From: Nitratiruptor sp.
GTDB taxonomy: Bacteria; Campylobacterota; Campylobacteria; Campylobacterales; Nitratiruptoraceae
Reading direction: 5' to 3'
NCBI GenBank assembly: GCA_015494505.1
Contig: WGBB01000239.1
Location: forward strand, 1 to 25,430
Length of the DNA: 25,430 bases
Part shown: positions 23,690 to 25,430 of the stretch, in pieces
How the letters are laid out: each line of letters begins with the position of its first letter
Numbering within the stretch: position 1 is the first letter of the stretch
The notes under the pieces: model-generated
What the model saw: only the letters and a program-made list of their open reading frames with translations
The model's database searches: none
What the model was told of the DNA's origin: nothing
Made by a program: the position numbers and the translations under genes

Positions 23690-24429
23690 GCGACGATTCG
23701 ATCAAGCATGGAGATGATAAAATCTGCGCTGATGCGCGAAGAGCTTTTGAGGAATGCATCGAAATCGAAGCTAGCATCCATATCGGCCGCATCACTGATG
23801 GAGCGCAGCACGAAAAAGGGCACGTCGTACGCATCGCATACCACCGCTACGGCAGCTCCCTCCATCTCCAGGGCATCCGCATCGAAAGTTTTGCGTATCC
23901 ACTCTTTGCGCGCAGGGTCTGCGATAAATTGATCGCCCGTAGCGATGATCCCCTCTTTGAGGGCTATTCCTTTTTCTTTGGCCACCTCCTGGGCGATGCG
24001 GCGTAAATTTGCATCACTCTCCACATAGACCTTACCCTCGGGTACATAGCCGTAAGGGTGCCCAAAGGCGGTGATATCCAAGTCATGCTGGCACAGTTTC
24101 GTAGCGGCTATCAAATCGCCGATTTTGAGCTCTTCGTTGATAGCTCCCGCCACGCCGCTAAAAAGCAGTTTTTCGCACTTGAAGTGCTCTATGAGCACGC
24201 TCGCAGTCAAAGAGGCGAAAACCTTGCCGATTTTGCTATAGGCTACGAAGATTTCGTGCCCCTTGTAGCGCGCTTCGAAGTAGCGATTGCCGGCGATGGT
24301 GTGGAGACGAATGTTTTGCATATTTTGCAATATGTGCGCCAGCTCGCTCTCGGGGCTCAGCGCCGGATCGAGACGCACGAGGATAGGCTCTATCTCCTCG
24401 ACCATCGCTCCCATGATAGCTATGCGCAT
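23686..24429 (-). CDS. mtnN: 5'-methylthioadenosine/S-adenosylhomocysteine nucleosidase
   Basis: MtnN (Pfs/MTAN) hydrolyses methylthioadenosine and S-adenosylhomocysteine. In Campylobacterota the same enzyme is known to hydrolyse 6-amino-6-deoxyfutalosine in the futalosine pathway to menaquinone. The 247-aa sequence has GAMVEEIEP with catalytic E12, SGVAGA (91-96), ALEMEGAA (186-193, substrate-binding E190) and SISDAAD with catalytic D213. Residues 21-43 carry an insertion relative to the Escherichia coli enzyme, whose effect is unknown. It lies one base after the fabD stop and overlaps the TtcA-like gene. Confidence 0.96.
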   Translation of the reverse strand: MRIAIMGAMVEEIEPILVRLDPALSPESELAHILQNMQNIRLHTIAGNRYFEARYKGHEIFVAYSKIGKVFASLTASVLIEHFKCEKLLFSGVAGAINEELKIGDLIAATKLCQHDLDITAFGHPYGYVPEGKVYVESDANLRRIAQEVAKEKGIALKEGIIATGDQFIADPARKEWIRKTFDADALEMEGAAVAVVCDAYDVPFFVLRSISDAADMDASFDFDAFLKSSSRISADFIISMLDRIVA

Positions 24430-24430
24430 C

Positions 24431-25366
24431 TTACTCCTCCAGTGCCGCGAGTGCCGCTTCGAGGCTCTTCATGTCGCTGACCGAGAGCGTGGTTTTTTTG
24501 GTGATGCGGCGATTGAGTCCTTTGAGCACGCCCCCTTCGCCAAACTCTATAAAGATATCCACATCCCCTTCGATATTTTTGATAGAGTGCTTGTAGAGCA
24601 CCGGCTTGATGAGCTGTTGTGCAAGAAGTTCTATCGCTTCGCCTTTCGTGCTATAGGGCTTGGCCGTGACGTTGGAGACCACGGGCATTGCGAAGCTATC
24701 TTGGATGAAGCGTTCCAAATACTCTTGCAACGGTTCAACGGCCTTTTGCATTAAAGGACAGTGGCTCGCCACACTCATATTCAAAAGCAGCGCTCTTTTG
24801 GCACCGGCCTCTTTGAATACGCTCTCCATCGCCTGCAAATCGCCTTTGATACCGGCTACCACGATCTGGCCGTCGCTGTTGTAGTTGGCAGGCCAAACCT
24901 GCTTCCCTTCACTGCGGGCCTTGGAGCAGATATCCTCTACTACCTCGTCGGATAGTCCCATCACCACCATCATGCCGCCGTGGGCGCCTTCGGCAGCTTG
25001 CTGCATGAATTTTCCACGGTTGTGCACCAGCTCTACTCCGTCGATAGTATCGAGAGCCTCGGCGGCGCACAGGGCGCTAAATTCACCTAATGAATGGCCC
25101 AAAGCGTAGACTCCCTCATAGTGTGCGCCCGCTTTATCGAAAAGCTCTTTGGCTATGAGGCTGACCAGCAAAATGGCAGGCTGTGTGTAGGCGGTTTTCG
25201 CCAGGTCGTCGTTTTCGGTAAAGAGGAGTCTGGTAAAGTCGATTTTGAGGCGATCGCTCGCAGCTTCTACGAGCTCTTTGGCAAGAGAGTCGTTATCGTA
25301 GAAATCTCGGCCCATGCCCACTTTTTGGCTTCCTTGGCCGGGAAAAAGCAGTGCTACTCTTTTCAT
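24431..25366 (-). CDS. fabD: Malonyl-CoA:ACP transacylase
   Basis: FabD moves the malonyl group from CoA to acyl carrier protein for type II fatty-acid synthesis. The 311-aa protein has GQGSQ (10-14), the nucleophile S92 in GHSLGE, R117 in HNRG and catalytic H202 in ASHCPLM. NxxGQIVVAG and the C-terminal FIEFGEGGVLKGLNRRI are also typical. ATG 25366 has AGGAG five bases upstream and a -10 TACAAT in front. It is the first gene of the visible fabD-mtnN-ttcA unit; acpP and other fab genes are not in the window, so only the operon start is seen here. Confidence 0.98.
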   Translation of the reverse strand: MKRVALLFPGQGSQKVGMGRDFYDNDSLAKELVEAASDRLKIDFTRLLFTENDDLAKTAYTQPAILLVSLIAKELFDKAGAHYEGVYALGHSLGEFSALCAAEALDTIDGVELVHNRGKFMQQAAEGAHGGMMVVMGLSDEVVEDICSKARSEGKQVWPANYNSDGQIVVAGIKGDLQAMESVFKEAGAKRALLLNMSVASHCPLMQKAVEPLQEYLERFIQDSFAMPVVSNVTAKPYSTKGEAIELLAQQLIKPVLYKHSIKNIEGDVDIFIEFGEGGVLKGLNRRITKKTTLSVSDMKSLEAALAALEE

Positions 25367-25390
25367 CGTCGCTCCTAAAATGTTTGGGAC

Positions 25391-25396
25391 ATTGTA
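25391..25396 (-). promoter_or_regulatory. Promoter -10 for the fabD operon
   Basis: The minus strand reads TTGCTACAATGTCC, a TACAAT one base off consensus, 25 nt upstream of the fabD ATG. The remaining 34 bases to the window edge hold nothing I can identify. Confidence 0.45.
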
Positions 25397-25430
25397 GCAA
25401 AGGAGAGACTAAAAGAAGTTTAAGCCCCCA

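Noticed and set aside
1..25430. Mobile elements, CRISPR, tRNA or defence genes
   Set aside because: No repeats with regular spacers, transposase or integrase motifs, terminal inverted repeats or tRNA cloverleaf sequences were seen; coding density is near complete with housekeeping genes.

Overview
The window is about 25 kb of densely packed bacterial chromosome, most likely from a member of the Campylobacterota (Epsilonproteobacteria), possibly a free-living or vent lineage because base composition is near 50% G+C. Four things point there: a short RecO (203 aa), a CcsB/ResB protein that looks like the start of an epsilon-type fused CcsBA, a stand-alone FlhB C-terminal protein (FlhX), and gene orders (fabD-mtnN-ttcA-like; dus-membrane protein-rlmH-accD-suhB) that I recall from Campylobacter jejuni. 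The genus cannot be fixed from the sequence alone. There are 20 protein genes, one cut by the left edge. I see no tRNA, rRNA, CRISPR array, insertion sequence, prophage or toxin-antitoxin module. No gap between genes exceeds about 100 bases, so there is no unexplained long stretch.

Layout from left to right. (1) 1-4365, minus: the partial ccsBA preceded by polA and an unknown 109-aa gene. (2) 4403-4735, plus: a small exported cysteine-containing protein. (3) 4719-9075, minus: the operon tauE-like, uvrA, HDOD gene. (4) 9174-9959, plus: a membrane protein that looks like the flagellar export protein FliO, with a TTG start. (5) 9956-20307, minus: a tight chain of eight genes, gltB-gltD-suhB-accD-thiE-rlmH-membrane protein-dusB, mostly joined by overlaps of 1 to 8 nt. 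(6) 20415-21026, plus: recO, sharing a divergent promoter region with gltB. (7) 21023-25366, minus: fabD-mtnN-ttcA-like, a FliK-like gene, flhX and an acidic protein of unknown function.

Most genes are housekeeping: nitrogen assimilation (GltBD), fatty-acid initiation (AccD, FabD), thiamine (ThiE), RNA modification (RlmH, Dus, TtcA-like), DNA replication and repair (PolA, UvrA, RecO), SAM by-product recycling and probably menaquinone (MtnN), and cytochrome c maturation (CcsBA). Three genes outside any flagellar cluster look like parts of the flagellar export and switching machinery: FliO-like, FliK-like and FlhX.

The most interesting points are the FliK-like/FlhX pair coupled by ATGA, the TtcA-like protein lacking the second cysteine of its CxxC motif, and the unknown proteins at 21023-21709, 4036-4365 and 4403-4735. 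I found no convincing new multi-gene system. Several start sites were moved from the longest possible ORF on the basis of ribosome-binding sites and stop/start overlaps: HDOD GTG, fliO TTG, dusB TTG, accD ATG, gltB ATG.
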